Positions 12,118-12,167 of a stretch of DNA of 12,167 bases are shown piece after piece (position 1 is the first letter of the stretch; each line of letters begins with the position of its first letter). The notes beneath the pieces are model-generated. The model worked only from the letters and a program-made list of their open reading frames with translations. It was not told where the DNA came from and did not search any database. Source of the stretch: an uncultured Ruminococcus sp. (GTDB lineage: Bacteria; Bacillota; Clostridia; Oscillospirales; Acutalibacteraceae); assembly GCA_946055445.1 (NCBI GenBank), contig CAMGGF010000020.1:1-12167 (forward strand), in the 5' to 3' direction. Made by a program: the position numbers and the translations under genes.

Positions 12118-12167
12118 GCGGCGTAGCCGCAATCCTTATATTCCTCCCTCTGACGAGGGAGGTGGCA
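12118..12167. repeat. Probable dispersed intergenic repeat, cut by window edge
   Basis: GCGGC/GCCGC (12118-12130, GTA loop) is followed by CCTCCCTC/GAGGGAGG (12143-12162, TGAC loop), a perfect 8-bp stem, then GTGGCA at the edge. I recall CTCCCTCTGACGAGGGAG-type palindromes as abundant intergenic repeats in gut Clostridia; only this partial copy is present, so repetition cannot be shown here. The stretch 12017-12117 before it is AT-rich and shows no gene. Confidence 0.5.

Noticed and set aside
1..12167. Mobile element, phage, defence system or toxin-antitoxin module
   Set aside because: All genes are housekeeping or chromosomal membrane genes; no transposase, integrase, nuclease pair, attachment site or direct-repeat array is visible.

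Overview
This looks like chromosomal DNA from a low-to-moderate GC, Gram-positive, clostridial-type Firmicute, probably a gut relative of the Oscillospirales/Ruminococcaceae (an inference, not a database result). The reasons are the Gram-positive gene block rpmG-secE-nusG-rplK-rplA-rplJ-rplL, strong GGAGG ribosome binding sites before most genes, a LysC with an internal start like Bacillus aspartokinase II, and an L10-leader RNA of the Firmicute type. It is core genome. I see no phage, IS element, CRISPR array, tRNA or rRNA.

Layout. (1) 1-488, plus strand: C-terminal part of an N-acetylglucosamine-6-phosphate deacetylase (NagA), cut by the window edge. (2) 489-706: no gene; a palindromic element and a bidirectional terminator. 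(3) 707-2780, minus: a promoter, a GT-C-like polytopic membrane protein and, 4 bases on, a YbaK/EbsC Cys-tRNA(Pro) deacylase. (4) 2842-5408, minus: an apparent operon of an AI-2E-family permease, a CpsB-type PHP phosphatase overlapping it by 8 bases, and a small membrane protein with a C-terminal zinc ribbon, ended by a good terminator. (5) 5409-5602: AT-rich divergent promoter region with an operator-like palindrome. (6) 5603-8101, plus: homoserine dehydrogenase and aspartokinase, the first and third steps of the aspartate pathway. (7) 8102-8239: tandem hairpins ending the two convergent units. (8) 8240-11894, minus: ribosomal and transcription/secretion genes in transcription order rpmG, secE, nusG, rplK, rplA, rplJ, rplL. 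(9) 11895-12167: strong promoter and leader of that unit, then AT-rich DNA and a probable dispersed repeat cut by the window edge.

The translation block is punctuated by RNA control elements that can be read directly: a promoter and structured leader before rpmG; a short terminator after nusG followed by an L1-type autoregulatory hairpin before rplK; a near-consensus promoter, L10 leader and attenuator-like hairpin before rplJ; and a terminator right after rplL. rpoB and rpoC do not follow rplL here. I find no clear evidence of a new multi-gene system. The best second looks are the internal LysC start, the uncharacterised permease/phosphatase/zinc-ribbon trio, the separation of rplJL from rpoBC, and several cis-regulatory structures.
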